Source: Pseudogracilibacillus auburnensis (GTDB lineage Bacteria; Bacillota; Bacilli; Bacillales; Amphibacillaceae). From it: 41,247 nucleotides of DNA. The notes below the pieces were generated by a model. That model did no database searches. It was given only the letters and a program-made list of their open reading frames with translations, and was not told the origin of the DNA. Shown piece by piece: positions 1-8,803 of the stretch (positions are counted from its first letter, which is position 1; the number at the start of each line of letters is the position of its first letter). Position numbers and translations under genes: made by a program. Location: assembly GCF_003201975.1 (NCBI RefSeq), contig NZ_QJJQ01000026.1, forward strand, positions 1-41,247, read 5' to 3'.

Positions 1-120
1 ATTCCATCGATGAAGGAAATGATTATACACAAATCTTGCACAACCAATTGTTTTAGCAATTAGTTTTTCTTGGTTTTTATTGGGATAGATCCGAAATTGA
101 TAGGCTTTAAGTTTCAACAT
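1..120 (-). CDS. tnpB: IS200/IS605-family TnpB (OrfB), 5' end only
   Basis: The first 40 codons are present; the rest lies beyond the left edge. The translation begins MLKLKAYQFRIYPNKNQE and continues with KLIAKTIGCARFVYNHFLHRW. This is the typical N-terminus of TnpB, the RNA-guided nuclease carried by IS200/IS605 and IS1341-type elements: a YxFRIYP strand, then the RFVYN helix. The ATG at 118-120 is preceded by a GAGGTGG ribosome binding site at a good distance and by a promoter-like sequence (147-175). Whether the gene is intact and whether a tnpA partner exists cannot be seen. The catalytic RuvC residues and zinc finger would lie outside the window. Confidence 0.85.
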   Translation of the reverse strand, partial: MLKLKAYQFRIYPNKNQEKLIAKTIGCARFVYNHFLHRWN

Positions 121-146
121 ATGTTCCACCTCGTTTTTATACTTTC

Positions 147-175
147 ATTATACTTTGTGGAACGTGTGTTTGCAA
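147..175 (-). promoter_or_regulatory. Sigma-A-like promoter of tnpB
   Basis: Read on the minus strand, TTGCAA (170-175) and a perfect TATAAT (147-152) are separated by 17 bp, about 30 bp upstream of the tnpB start codon. Confidence 0.5.
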
Positions 176-218
176 ATGGATGTGAGATTAGATTTATAGC
201 TCCCAGGCGTCCATTCAT

Positions 219-238
219 CCCACGATTGAAATCGCGGG
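219..238. repeat. Hairpin resembling an IS200/IS605 end
   Basis: CCCACGATT and AATCGCGGG form a 9-bp stem with one mismatch and a 2-base loop, 100 bp upstream of tnpB. Sub-terminal hairpins of this CCCACGA..TCG.GGG kind are typical of IS200/IS605-family ends, where they are recognised by TnpA and, at the right end, belong to the guide RNA. Here it is either the left end of this element or the leftover right end of another one. Between about 240 and 560 nothing else is recognisable. Confidence 0.4.
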
Positions 239-559
239 TGTTCTGGACATTTTACATAAAGTAAGTGTTTGGTTCGGACAAATCACTTCTTATGCTATTT
301 ATGAAATTGACTCCTAGTGTCATTATTTAACAAATGATAAAAATATAATTCATCTTTATACTTCTCACGAAAAAAAGCACTCTCTAAATGTATGCTTATT
401 TGGCAAATACATTTCAAAAAGAGGCCTTTTACTCGCTGTTAAAAGGATTAGTATAAGCATTATTCTTAAATTGGAATAATAGATTTATTTGTTTTAAAGT
501 TGTGAAATAAGTATAGTGGTATGTTCTATTATATCAGTTCTAACTACTACCATATAATT

Positions 560-790
560 AGGGTCTGCTGAACAACTAAATTGCGTTTCTTCCTATCGTT
601 GTCTTTTAGCGAAATGTGACATGCTTTCCACAGGCACGGCTTCAGCCTCCGATGCTCAGGACATGCTAGTGCGGGTGTTGCGACAAAGCTTTTCGATGGG
701 ACTCCGCTAATGTTTGTCCCATCGAAGACTATTCGCTTTTCCCGCTGGAGTCAGTCACTATCGCTCCGGACAACTAGAGTAGTTCATTAC
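560..790. repeat. Degenerate Bacillaceae-type intergenic repeat
   Basis: This non-coding stretch is much richer in G and C than its surroundings. It contains phrases such as GCTTTCCACAGGCACGGC, TTCAGCCTCC and CGCTGGAGTC, which resemble a family of structured repeats common between genes in Bacillaceae. Inside it is a perfect 11-bp inverted repeat (692-702 with 716-726, TTCGATGGGAC) around a 13-base loop. No reading frame of note crosses it. The family assignment is from memory of similar sequences and is not verified. Confidence 0.45.
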
Positions 791-928
791 ATATGCAAAG
801 TTTTTTGGTAAAACATTCAAAACCCTTGTACTTTATATCGAGAAAAATGGGTACAAACTGCTGATGTAGATGGGATTTCTTTTTAATCAGTAAACCCTAT
901 GAACAATTTCGAAAAATTAACCTTCATA

Positions 929-2101
929 TCATATAATTGCTTCTTCAATTACTAACTTACCCTCAGCAAATCGTTCAAACCTTAACGGAGTAAAATCGAT
1001 CGTTGCATATTTACCAGTTCTAATCAATTCAGACAAGGCCTTTCCTACTGCTGGCGCTTGTTGCATACCGTGACCACTAAAACCAACTGCTAAATAATAG
1101 CCATGTAACTCTGGATGTTCTCCAATAATAGCGTTTTGGTCTTCTGTATTATGACTATATATTCCTGCCCAACCACTTTGAATTTTAGCTCTTTCAAAAT
1201 TAGGGATTCGATTTGCTAAAGTTGGCCATAGATATTCCATAAAAAAAGATCTTCTCCACCTAAAATCAATTCCAGGGCGAACATCTTCCGAATATCCTGA
1301 GATGACTGAATTTCCTTCATGCCGAAAATATACTCCGGTTGGGTCAACTGTTAGTGGTAATCTCTTTTTTAATGGTACAGCATAATTAAACTGGATAATT
1401 TGTCTTTTCAGTGGAACGACAGGGATTGGTAATCCAACTGTTTCACTTAGAGCAGGGGCCCATGGACCTGCACAATTGATGATGATAGAAGAATGATACA
1501 TATCCCCATTTACTAATTTAATACCGATTACATTTTGGTTTTCTTTTACTACTTCTTGCACTTCTTCATACATGTACGTTGCGCCTAAAGACTTCGCCTT
1601 CTTTGCATATCCTTGCATAACAGAATAAGGATCCAGGTATCCGTCTTCATTAGAATATAACCCTCCGCTAATATCTTGCACATTAAGTTCTGGAATAATC
1701 TGTAATAAATCATTTTTTGATACTACTTCGGAATTAACATCATATTTTTGTTGTAATTTTGCTAACTTTTCCAGGCGTTTTAACCCTGTATCATCACTAC
1801 TCAAAAATAAATAACCATGTTGTTGAAAGTCTATTTCCGCGAGCTGATCATCTACTGCCATCTCTTCTGGAAAGGCTAAATACTTTTGAACACCATATTT
1901 TCCGATTTGGATATTGACGTCTGTCGTAAATAATTGTCTAATTCCACCAGCACTTCTTGGAGTGGAAGAATATTCATACATTTGATCTTTCTCAAACACA
2001 ATAATTTCGCCGTCAAATTCGTCATTGAGTAAATGATAAGCGATACTTGATCCAATGACTCCGCCTCCGACAATAATGATATCTGCACTTTTTTTAGCCA
2101 T
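929..2101 (-). CDS. FAD-dependent amino-acid oxidase/dehydrogenase (DAO family)
   Basis: A 390-residue flavoprotein of the DAO superfamily (D-amino acid oxidase, glycine/sarcosine oxidase, sarcosine oxidase beta-type). A dinucleotide-binding motif, IIIVGGGVIGSSIAYHL, sits at the N-terminus, followed by an acidic strand end (IVFEKD) and the flavin-contacting STPRSAGGIRQ segment. The C-terminal part has the family's NCAGPWA and AVGFSGHGMQQAPAVGKAL motifs. No secretion signal or membrane segment is seen, so it is probably cytoplasmic. The ATG at 2101 was chosen because AAGGG lies 9 bases upstream; an in-frame GTG at 2110 overlaps that ribosome binding site. The gene lies downstream of, and on the same strand as, a CdaR-type regulator and near an amino-acid symporter, suggesting use of an imported amino acid. 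The substrate cannot be fixed from sequence. Confidence 0.85.
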   Translation of the reverse strand: MAKKSADIIIVGGGVIGSSIAYHLLNDEFDGEIIVFEKDQMYEYSSTPRSAGGIRQLFTTDVNIQIGKYGVQKYLAFPEEMAVDDQLAEIDFQQHGYLFLSSDDTGLKRLEKLAKLQQKYDVNSEVVSKNDLLQIIPELNVQDISGGLYSNEDGYLDPYSVMQGYAKKAKSLGATYMYEEVQEVVKENQNVIGIKLVNGDMYHSSIIINCAGPWAPALSETVGLPIPVVPLKRQIIQFNYAVPLKKRLPLTVDPTGVYFRHEGNSVISGYSEDVRPGIDFRWRRSFFMEYLWPTLANRIPNFERAKIQSGWAGIYSHNTEDQNAIIGEHPELHGYYLAVGFSGHGMQQAPAVGKALSELIRTGKYATIDFTPLRFERFAEGKLVIEEAII

Positions 2102-2236
2102 CGATGTCACCCTTTACAATGATTGTTTCAGCTAACCTTATCTTAATTTTATTGCATAATCTATGGTTACTATGCACAAAAATAGACAGAATGAATAAAT
2201 GGAAAAAAGCCTATCATTAATAAATTGAATGCGCCA

Positions 2237-3475
2237 TCAATGATCACAAGCATTGTGAGGCAAATTGTTCAATTTGTACAAATAAGAGCTTGATTCACCA
2301 TCGTTTTTTAAAATGAGATAAAGCAACATACAATGTTGAAATTTTCTAGTTTGTATGGAAAGGGTGTCTTCTAGTTTTTTTAAGCGATATATGAGAGTGT
2401 TGCGGTGTATAAATAGTGATTTTGCAGCTTCACTAATGTTCATGCCATTTTCACAATATGCTATAAAACTTGCTTTTAATTCACCAAAATTTTTATCATT
2501 CATCCATTCGTCCATTCGAAAAATAATTTTTTCTTTAAAATTACTTTCAATGGTATAAGGTAATAAATCTGTAACGATTTCCCAGTCATAGTAACTCAAA
2601 ATATGTTGTGCGCTATTGATATTCTTATGGTGCTGAATTAAATGATTTGCTTCTTTGTAGGATTGATTTATTGTCCGAATGGAAGAAGTTAGTTTTCCAG
2701 CAGAAATATAAATAGAATTCATTTGATATCTTTGAAAACATTGGAGTAATTTTTTTCCGTTTTCTTTGAAAAGCTTCATGTATGAAGTGTATTCCTCTAT
2801 ATTGGTAACAGATTGTATGATAACTATTTTTTCAGTATTTAGAAAACTGATTATACTTGTGTCATTATTACTGAAGTTGAGATGGACGTCTCTCATTATT
2901 AATTCTTTCACGTTAATAGCTGTGAGAGGGTATATTTTGTCGTCAAATTCTTGCAATAAAAAATTATCTAAGTCAATTACGATACAAAAAGACATCATTT
3001 CTTTGTTTAAACGGAGTGTTTTGCAACATTGTTTGAATTGTGATTCATTGATCGTCTCGTTTTGTAAAATATATTGAAGATTCGTCTCAATCATCTTATT
3101 TTCTAAATCTGCAATTTGACGATAAAAAGCATCTTGCCATAATAGTTCAACATAACGCTTTGTTAGCTCTGCATGGGGTTTTACTTTGTCTGGAGGACCG
3201 ATAATTCCTAAGACTCCAATTGTTTTGTGATTAAAATTTAATGGTACAGCAATTCCTGGTAAGACATTTTCAAATTCTACTACATCTGATTCATCAAAAG
3301 AAATATAGTCTTTATGTTCAAGGACTTTTTTGGAAACGGGATGGTACGTACCAATTCTTTCTGGGTCGGTTGCTCCAATTATATAACCATATTCATCACT
3401 TAAACTAATCGAAAAAGGCAATCCCTTCGAAACCGCTTTCACCACATTTTGTGCAATATGTACTAATTCATTCAT
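2237..3475 (-). CDS. CdaR/PucR-type transcriptional regulator
   Basis: About 412 residues. The N-terminal ~130 residues match the diacid-recognition sensor domain (ISLSDEYGYIIGATDPERIGTYHP, then PLNFNHKTIGVLGIIGPP). A middle region has the GGDEF-like character of CdaR proteins. The C-terminus is the PucR-type helix-turn-helix (NISEAAKSLFIHRNTLIYRLKKLE). Such proteins respond to small carboxylates or related metabolites and usually activate a neighbouring catabolic operon. It shares a strand with the flavoenzyme (135 bp gap) and diverges from the sodium symporter, so both are the likely targets. Start: ATG at 3475 with AAGGTG 10 bases upstream; an in-frame TTG at 3481 is also possible. Confidence 0.85.
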   Translation of the reverse strand: MNELVHIAQNVVKAVSKGLPFSISLSDEYGYIIGATDPERIGTYHPVSKKVLEHKDYISFDESDVVEFENVLPGIAVPLNFNHKTIGVLGIIGPPDKVKPHAELTKRYVELLWQDAFYRQIADLENKMIETNLQYILQNETINESQFKQCCKTLRLNKEMMSFCIVIDLDNFLLQEFDDKIYPLTAINVKELIMRDVHLNFSNNDTSIISFLNTEKIVIIQSVTNIEEYTSYMKLFKENGKKLLQCFQRYQMNSIYISAGKLTSSIRTINQSYKEANHLIQHHKNINSAQHILSYYDWEIVTDLLPYTIESNFKEKIIFRMDEWMNDKNFGELKASFIAYCENGMNISEAAKSLFIHRNTLIYRLKKLEDTLSIQTRKFQHCMLLYLILKNDGESSSYLYKLNNLPHNACDH

Positions 3476-4064
3476 TAGCAATCCACACCTTCACTATTCC
3501 AATTTTTAAAATATTATATACTTTAACCTTAAAAAAGTAAATGACTGGTGAAAAAATCTAGGCAAAATGCCTATATTCACGAACAACTAAGATATGTTAG
3601 ACTATTAAAAAACTTGAACGACGAAAAAACACACCTACTGGCAAGCCGTCAAGGCGGTGACTAGGTATTGTTGTATGTATATAAATGAATATTCACTTAT
3701 TGATCAAGCCTTTATGGAAATCCTTCGTTGCACTTATGCGAGTCAAGAAAATATACTTTCTTATCTGCCAAAAAAGTATTGTTCATGCCTTTTTTCAAAT
3801 AGCAATTAAATAAGAAGAAACGGATACTGGGAATCTCGATAAATTACTTCATTCACTATTAAGTGAGGATTCGAGAGGAAGGGGATTGAGTCCGATCGTG
3901 CGAGAGGTTGAAATTGCATACATGGAAATGAAATGAAATTTTTTTGAGTATTCGAAAGCAAGGATCACTTAAAATAAAAGAATCGTGTTTTTGACAAAGT
4001 GAATCATTTTTTAAGGGATATTTTAGTAAAGGATCATTCACTATACGAGGAGAGGAGGGTAACG
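3476..4064. other. Divergent intergenic region with a possible gene remnant
   Basis: About 590 bp between the regulator and the symporter gene, expected to hold both promoters, though no clear -35/-10 pair was found. Frame 3814-3936 (+) reads EETDTGNLDKLLHSLLSEDS.. to ..IVREVEIAYMEMK-stop, directly after a stop codon and without a start, and looks like the 3' tail of a decayed gene of unknown identity. A second stretch, near 3595-3662, encodes NLNDEKTHLLASRQGGD-stop and may also be a relic. Neither is called as a gene. Confidence 0.25.
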
Positions 4065-5423
4065 TTGAAAAATAATGAAAAAGGCTCGTATAGGGAGAAC
4101 TGGAGAGGTAGGCTAGGTTTTATTTTAGCATCTGCTGGATTTGCTATCGGACTTGGAAACATTTGGAGGTTTCCTTATGTCGCTGGTAATAATGGAGGTG
4201 GTGCATTTTTACTCATCTATGTGCTTATTGTACTATTAATTGGTATTCCTTTGTTTTATGCTGAAGCAGGATTAGGGCGAAAAGTACAAACAAGCGCAGT
4301 AATGGGATTCAGAAAACTAACGAAAAAGGGAAGTCCTTGGGTATTGATTGCATGGCTTGGATTAGTAGCATCTGGGCTTATTATGTCTTATTATATCATG
4401 ATTATGGGATGGATTTTTTTCTATATAGTTCAAGTTGCATCGGGAGCATTCAAAGATGCGACAACAGAACAAGTTGTAGCTACTTTTGATCATTTAGTCA
4501 CAAATCCTACTCAAGTATTTGGATATTCTTTAATTCCAGTCATCATTATTGGTTTTGTTGTAGCAAAAGGAGTTAGGAATGGAATTGAACGTTTTTCTAG
4601 ATTTTTCATGCCTGTTCTATTTCTGTTGCTGGTTGTTTTAGCAATCTATTCGTTGTCTTTACCAGGTGCATTGGAAGGTGTCGTCTGGTATTTAAAACCT
4701 GATTTTTCCGTGATTACACCCAGTACATTTCTTGAGGCATTAGGTCAAGCATTTTTTTCGGTTGGAATTGGCTTTGCTGCCGCCTTTACATATGGTAGTT
4801 ATTTAAAACCGAAAACGTCCAACTTAGTTTCTGATGGTGCTTGGGTTGTTATACTTGACACGTTAATTGCTTTTATTGCAGGTCTTGTTATTTTTCCCGC
4901 GCTATTTGCCTTTAATATTGCCCCAAATTCAGGAACAGGATTATTATTTGTCACCATCCCTAATATGATCGATTTATTGCCAGGAGGCATTTTCATTGGT
5001 TTATTATTTTTCTTCTTGTTTACCATTGCAGCATTAACAACCGGTGTAGGGCTTGTAGAAACAATAGTGGCAAATTTAGCAGATTTAACTGGTTTAAAGA
5101 GAACCACGAGTGTTATGCTTACACTTAGTATAATGGTTTTATTTTCTATTCCTTCGATACTTTCACAAGGCCCATGGTCTCATATCCAAATGTTTGGAAT
5201 GGATATCTTTGGAATCATTGACTATATTTCTGGAAATATTTTACTTACTATTAGTGGATTAATGTTATCTCTTTATATTGTTTTTGTCTGGAAATTTGAA
5301 AACTATCGAAAAGATCTTAATATAGGCGCGGTAGGTTTAAAAGTTTCAGCAACTTTAAAACCTGTTATTAATGTTCTTATCCCTGTTTCGATCATGATCA
5401 TTTTACTATCGATGATACTTTAA
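4065..5423 (+). CDS. Sodium-dependent amino-acid transporter (NSS/SNF family)
   Basis: A 452-residue polytopic membrane protein of the neurotransmitter:sodium symporter family, the group that includes bacterial LeuT, TnaT and MhsT. The first transmembrane helix carries the family signature GFAIGLGNIWRFPYVAGNNGGGAF, whose unwound centre binds sodium and substrate. About eleven helices follow, ending IMIILLSMIL, typical of the bacterial eleven-helix branch. The TTG at 4065 is preferred because it has a strong GGAGGG site 5 bases upstream; an in-frame ATG at 3999 would add 22 polar residues with no ribosome binding site. It is divergent from the CdaR-type regulator and flavoenzyme, so it probably imports the amino acid that they metabolise. 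Confidence 0.9.
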   Translation: MKNNEKGSYRENWRGRLGFILASAGFAIGLGNIWRFPYVAGNNGGGAFLLIYVLIVLLIGIPLFYAEAGLGRKVQTSAVMGFRKLTKKGSPWVLIAWLGLVASGLIMSYYIMIMGWIFFYIVQVASGAFKDATTEQVVATFDHLVTNPTQVFGYSLIPVIIIGFVVAKGVRNGIERFSRFFMPVLFLLLVVLAIYSLSLPGALEGVVWYLKPDFSVITPSTFLEALGQAFFSVGIGFAAAFTYGSYLKPKTSNLVSDGAWVVILDTLIAFIAGLVIFPALFAFNIAPNSGTGLLFVTIPNMIDLLPGGIFIGLLFFFLFTIAALTTGVGLVETIVANLADLTGLKRTTSVMLTLSIMVLFSIPSILSQGPWSHIQMFGMDIFGIIDYISGNILLTISGLMLSLYIVFVWKFENYRKDLNIGAVGLKVSATLKPVINVLIPVSIMIILLSMIL

Positions 5424-5586
5424 AAATATCGGCTATGCATAAATGAACAAAAAGAAAATAAGATACAACTTTAAAGTGACAAACAGAGAACATTAATGGA
5501 AGACTTTGAAGGGATACACGGATTCTCTTCTCAAAAAAGCACAAACATAAAAATGTAAATTTAATCTATAGTAGAAGCTTTTAGAT

Positions 5587-5615
5587 TTGACATCTACATT
5601 CATTTAGGATAAACT
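5587..5615 (+). promoter_or_regulatory. Possible metK promoter
   Basis: TTGACA (5587-5592) and TAAACT (5610-5615), 17 bp apart, lie about 120 bp upstream of the SAM riboswitch. The -10 differs from consensus at two positions. It is the best -35 in the 5424-5730 gap, which is otherwise featureless. Confidence 0.35.
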
Positions 5616-5734
5616 ACTTCGTAAAGTGAGTATATGGACTCGCGTTTTGCTTTTAACTTGAATATCTGAAAGTAGTTTTAATGGTTATAAACCCTGATGA
5701 TATGAAATGTGATGATAATTAAAAAATACGGACT

Positions 5735-5840
5735 CTCTTATTCGGAGTTGGTGGAGGGACAGACCCGAGGAAGCCCAGCAACCATCACTTAGGTGAAAAG
5801 GTGCTAACCTGATGCAAGGATTTTCCTTGAACAATAAGAG
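5735..5840 (+). promoter_or_regulatory. SAM-I (S-box) riboswitch aptamer
   Basis: The closing P1 helix pairs CTCTTAT (5735-5741) with ATAAGAG (5834-5840). Inside are the conserved S-box blocks: GGTGGAGGGACAGACCCGA, GAAGCCCAGCAACC and AGGTGCTAACCTGATGCAAG. S-box RNAs bind S-adenosylmethionine and switch off methionine and SAM synthesis genes by premature termination. Here it precedes metK, the enzyme that makes the ligand. Confidence 0.97.
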
Positions 5841-5852
5841 TGAAAGGCAAGT

Positions 5853-5892
5853 ATCCTTTCCTCATGAAAAAATGGAAAGGATTTTTTGTTTT
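5853..5892 (+). terminator. Riboswitch-controlled terminator before metK
   Basis: ATCCTTTCC (5853-5861) pairs with GGAAAGGAT (5874-5882) and is followed by a T-rich run. It starts 12 bases after the aptamer, as expected for the expression platform: with SAM bound, P1 is stable and this hairpin ends transcription. Confidence 0.9.
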
Positions 5893-6062
5893 CTAGAAGG
5901 AATATGTGAATTAATGCAGAATGAATGTTGATAGAAAAGGATATTTTGATGCCTTACATTCATCGTGACTATGGTTTAAAAGTGTCACTAAATTAAACCG
6001 AGTCTTCCTTATATCTCTGATAACAAGAGCTCCGTGTACTATTTTAAGGAGGCTTTATTTAA

Positions 6063-7271
6063 ATGGGTAAAAATCGTCGTTTATTTACATCTGAATCAGT
6101 AACAGAAGGTCATCCGGATAAAATGTGTGACCAAATTTCAGATGCTATTTTAGATGAAATTTTAAAAAATGATCCTTATGCACGTGTTGCATGTGAGACA
6201 ACTGTAACGACTGGGCTCGTATTAGTCGCAGGAGAAATCACTACGTCAGTTTATGTTGATATTCCTGCAATTGTGAGAAGAACGATTAAAGAAATTGGGT
6301 ATACACGAGCGAAATATGGATTTGATGCGGAAACTTGTGCAGTTTTAACCGCAATTGATGAACAATCCCCTGACATTGCAAGTGGGGTTGATACAGCGTT
6401 CGAAGCGAGAAATGGAAAGAACCATCAAAAAGTAGAAGAAGCAATTGGTGCTGGTGATCAAGGCTTAATGTTCGGATATGCTTGTGATGAAACAGAGGAT
6501 TTAATGCCACTACCGATCTTTTTAGCACACCGATTAGCAAAAAGACTAGCAGACGTACGTAGAGAAGGGGTACTTGATTATTTGAGACCAGACGGAAAAA
6601 CACAAGTCACGATCGAATATGATGAGAACGATCAGCCCATTCGTGTCGATACAGTTGTCATTTCAACACAGCATCATCAAGATATTACACTTGAAAAAAT
6701 TGAAAAAGACATGATGGAACATGTTATTCGACCAATTGTACCAAGTTTTTTACTTGATGACAACACCAATTATTTTATCAATCCCTCTGGCCGCTTTGTA
6801 ATTGGTGGACCACAAGGCGATGCTGGTTTAACAGGTAGAAAAATAATAGTTGATACGTATGGTGGCTATGCACGACATGGTGGGGGAGCTTTTAGTGGGA
6901 AAGACGCAACTAAAGTAGATCGTTCCGCCGCTTATGCTGCTCGATATGTCGCCAAAAATATTGTCGCTGCTCATTTAGCGGAAAAATGTGAAGTGCAATT
7001 AGCTTATGCGATTGGAGTTGCACAGCCGGTTTCCATCGCTGTCAATACGTTTGAAACAGGAAAAGTAGCGGAGGACAGGCTCGTTGAGGTCATTCGGGAG
7101 ATTTTTGATTTGAGCCCAGCTGGAATTATTAATATGTTAGACTTAAGAAAACCAATTTATCGTCAAATTGCCGCTTATGGTCATTTTGGCAGAAGTGATG
7201 TAAGCTTACCTTGGGAAAAAACGGATAAAGTAGAACATTTACGAACATTATTAAAGAATTATGTGTCATAA
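6063..7271 (+). CDS. metK: S-adenosylmethionine synthase
   Basis: A 402-residue methionine adenosyltransferase that makes SAM from methionine and ATP, releasing phosphate and pyrophosphate; a cytoplasmic homotetramer in this family. Family landmarks are the N-terminal [23 protein letters not shown]/methionine segment, [12 protein letters not shown], and the P-loop-like [19 protein letters not shown] near residue 275. Length matches the Bacillus enzyme. ATG start with AAGGAGG 11 bases upstream. It is preceded by an S-box riboswitch and terminator, so expression falls when SAM is abundant. A strong bidirectional hairpin ends the gene 1 base after the stop. Confidence 0.98.
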   Translation: MGKNRRLFTSESVTEGHPDKMCDQISDAILDEILKNDPYARVACETTVTTGLVLVAGEITTSVYVDIPAIVRRTIKEIGYTRAKYGFDAETCAVLTAIDEQSPDIASGVDTAFEARNGKNHQKVEEAIGAGDQGLMFGYACDETEDLMPLPIFLAHRLAKRLADVRREGVLDYLRPDGKTQVTIEYDENDQPIRVDTVVISTQHHQDITLEKIEKDMMEHVIRPIVPSFLLDDNTNYFINPSGRFVIGGPQGDAGLTGRKIIVDTYGGYARHGGGAFSGKDATKVDRSAAYAARYVAKNIVAAHLAEKCEVQLAYAIGVAQPVSIAVNTFETGKVAEDRLVEVIREIFDLSPAGIINMLDLRKPIYRQIAAYGHFGRSDVSLPWEKTDKVEHLRTLLKNYVS

Positions 7272-7272
7272 A

Positions 7273-7313
7273 AAAGCAGGCAAAGTTACTAGTAAATAGT
7301 AATTGCCTGCTTT
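7273..7313. terminator. Bidirectional terminator between metK and the convergent gene
   Basis: AAAGCAGGCAA (7273-7283) and TTGCCTGCTTT (7303-7313) form a long stem extended by TTACTA/TAGTAA. It overlaps the last codons of the minus-strand C39-like gene, and A/T runs on both sides allow termination in both directions. Confidence 0.8.
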
Positions 7314-8155
7314 CCCATTTGTACCCATGCTTCGATAAAATTTTCTTTCGATGCACTATCTTGATAATCTAATGGGTCATTAAAATAAATATTTTCCTCA
7401 TCATAACCAGTGATAAGTACCGAATGTTCCCGGTACGTTATGTCAATCGGCCCATCTTCCGTATGCCAAGTGATAAATTCACTTTCTGGTAATTTGCTAT
7501 AATGAGAATTTATTATCACCCAAACAGGTCTTCCCATACTTAATTGTTCTTTCACTTCTGAAAAGTCCTCCCCTGTGAAGTCATAGATAGTTAAATCTTC
7601 AGCATATTGCTCCGCTAGTTCTGCTATAGGCTTATGGTAAACTCCAAGTCCCGGTGTGTTTAGTGCAAGCATATCACCAACAAAACCATTATTCGGATTG
7701 CCGAAATAAGTTTTCCCATCTCTTCTTTCAAACACTGCAGGATTTCGTTTTACATTATCAGCAAGCTCAAGTTTATCGACATGAATATCATTAAAAGCTA
7801 ATAACATCCCGAGTGATACTAGTTCACAACCTCGAGGTAACTCTGGTAATTGTTTAATCAATGGTGCCTCTAATTGGATTTCATCCCTTAAAATATTTGG
7901 TTCATTCAGAATAAAGTTGGATGTTTGCTGTTGTAAAATTTCTTCTTTTTTGAGTTCTTCCCCTTTTGTAAAAATCGATGTCGTTGCGTGTACAATAATC
8001 GTATGGTTTTTGTGAATATATAAACCTAAAAACGCAATGCTTGCCAAGGATAAGAGGATAGACAAAGTTATATCTTGTCTTTTTTTCTTTTTAACACTTC
8101 GTAGTAAAAAAAAGGATGCTAATAAGACGGAAACAAAAAACAAACTAATAATCAT
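7289..8155 (-). CDS. Membrane-anchored C39-like cysteine peptidase domain protein
   Basis: 288 residues. Two hydrophobic segments at the N-terminus (ISLFFVSVLLASFFLL, and a second near residue 35-50) should place the rest outside the membrane. The C-terminal half fits the Peptidase_C39_2 family (YvpB-like): a candidate nucleophile Cys in ELPRGCELVSLGML, a candidate His in YREHSVLITGY and Asp in YFNDP. Bacillus members are mostly uncharacterised; a papain-like fold is expected, but substrate and even peptidase activity are unproven. Start: ATG at 8155, with GGAGTG 7 bases upstream; an in-frame GTG at 8164 overlaps that site. It converges with metK and is followed on the same strand by no further gene. 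Confidence 0.7.
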   Translation of the reverse strand: MIISLFFVSVLLASFFLLRSVKKKKRQDITLSILLSLASIAFLGLYIHKNHTIIVHATTSIFTKGEELKKEEILQQQTSNFILNEPNILRDEIQLEAPLIKQLPELPRGCELVSLGMLLAFNDIHVDKLELADNVKRNPAVFERRDGKTYFGNPNNGFVGDMLALNTPGLGVYHKPIAELAEQYAEDLTIYDFTGEDFSEVKEQLSMGRPVWVIINSHYSKLPESEFITWHTEDGPIDITYREHSVLITGYDEENIYFNDPLDYQDSASKENFIEAWVQMGKQAITIY

Positions 8156-8199
8156 AAAAATCACTCCATGATTAGATTATGAAAGAGAGTAGCAATCTT

Positions 8200-8727
8200 T
8201 TAGAAATCTAACCCTAAATCAGTATGTTTTTTATAGTAATCTCGTTTGTCCACATAAGACTTACGAACTCGAGCCATTTCTTCTAAATCTTTTTCAGTAA
8301 GTTCACGAACAACCTTCGCTGGACGACCAAATGCTAATGTGTTTGGTGGAATTTTTGTTCCTGGAGAAACTAAACTACCAGCACCAATAAACGCATTTTC
8401 TCCAATTTCAGCACCGTCTAGAAGAATTGATCCCATGCCAATTAAAGCATTTTTGCGGATGATACAACTATGTAATGTTACTTGATGACCAATTGTCACG
8501 TCATCTTCCACGATTACAGGTAAATCTGGACTTTGGTGCACACATGATAGATCTTGTATATTTACGCGTTTTCCAATTCGAGTTGGTGCGACATCGCCAC
8601 GAATAACGGTTTTAAACCAAATGCTTGCCTCTTCATCTATTGTCACGTCACCGATAACCGTCGCATTTTTTGCAATAAAAACGGATTCGTGAATGTTGGG
8701 TTCGATATTTTTGTAATGGTGTATCAT
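8200..8727 (-). CDS. ytoA: Gamma-carbonic-anhydrase-like hexapeptide protein (YtoA type)
   Basis: About 175 residues of left-handed beta-helix hexapeptide repeats (IGDVTI, IGKRVNI, IGHQVTL, IGMGSI, IGENAFIGAGS). The metal-ligand histidines of gamma-class carbonic anhydrases seem present (CVHQSPD, IGHQVTLHSC), and RGD is kept in WFKTVIRGDVAPTRIG. B. subtilis ytoA lies in the same general neighbourhood between metK and leuS, which supports the name. Activity is unproven for many relatives. Two adjacent ATG codons (8730, 8727) follow GGAGG; the second has the better spacing. Confidence 0.85.
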   Translation of the reverse strand: MIHHYKNIEPNIHESVFIAKNATVIGDVTIDEEASIWFKTVIRGDVAPTRIGKRVNIQDLSCVHQSPDLPVIVEDDVTIGHQVTLHSCIIRKNALIGMGSILLDGAEIGENAFIGAGSLVSPGTKIPPNTLAFGRPAKVVRELTEKDLEEMARVRKSYVDKRDYYKKHTDLGLDF

Positions 8728-8803
8728 CATTTTCCTCCGATTGTTAAAAAACTAAATTCTATATTATCATAGCATATAAGCGATGAAATGGAAGGTTGGA
8801 AGC

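Noticed and set aside
70-264. 64-codon plus-strand frame at the left end
   Set aside because: It lies opposite the tnpB 5' end and its promoter, has no ribosome binding site and no recognisable motif.
3484-3560. Single TTAACC near the CdaR-type gene as another member of the direct-repeat regulon
   Set aside because: Only one half-site is present, on the wrong strand for that gene, and there is no 11-bp partner.
3686-3810. Short frame MNIHLLIKPLWKSFVALMRV.. before the symporter
   Set aside because: About 40 codons, no ribosome binding site and no recognisable similarity; insufficient to call a gene.
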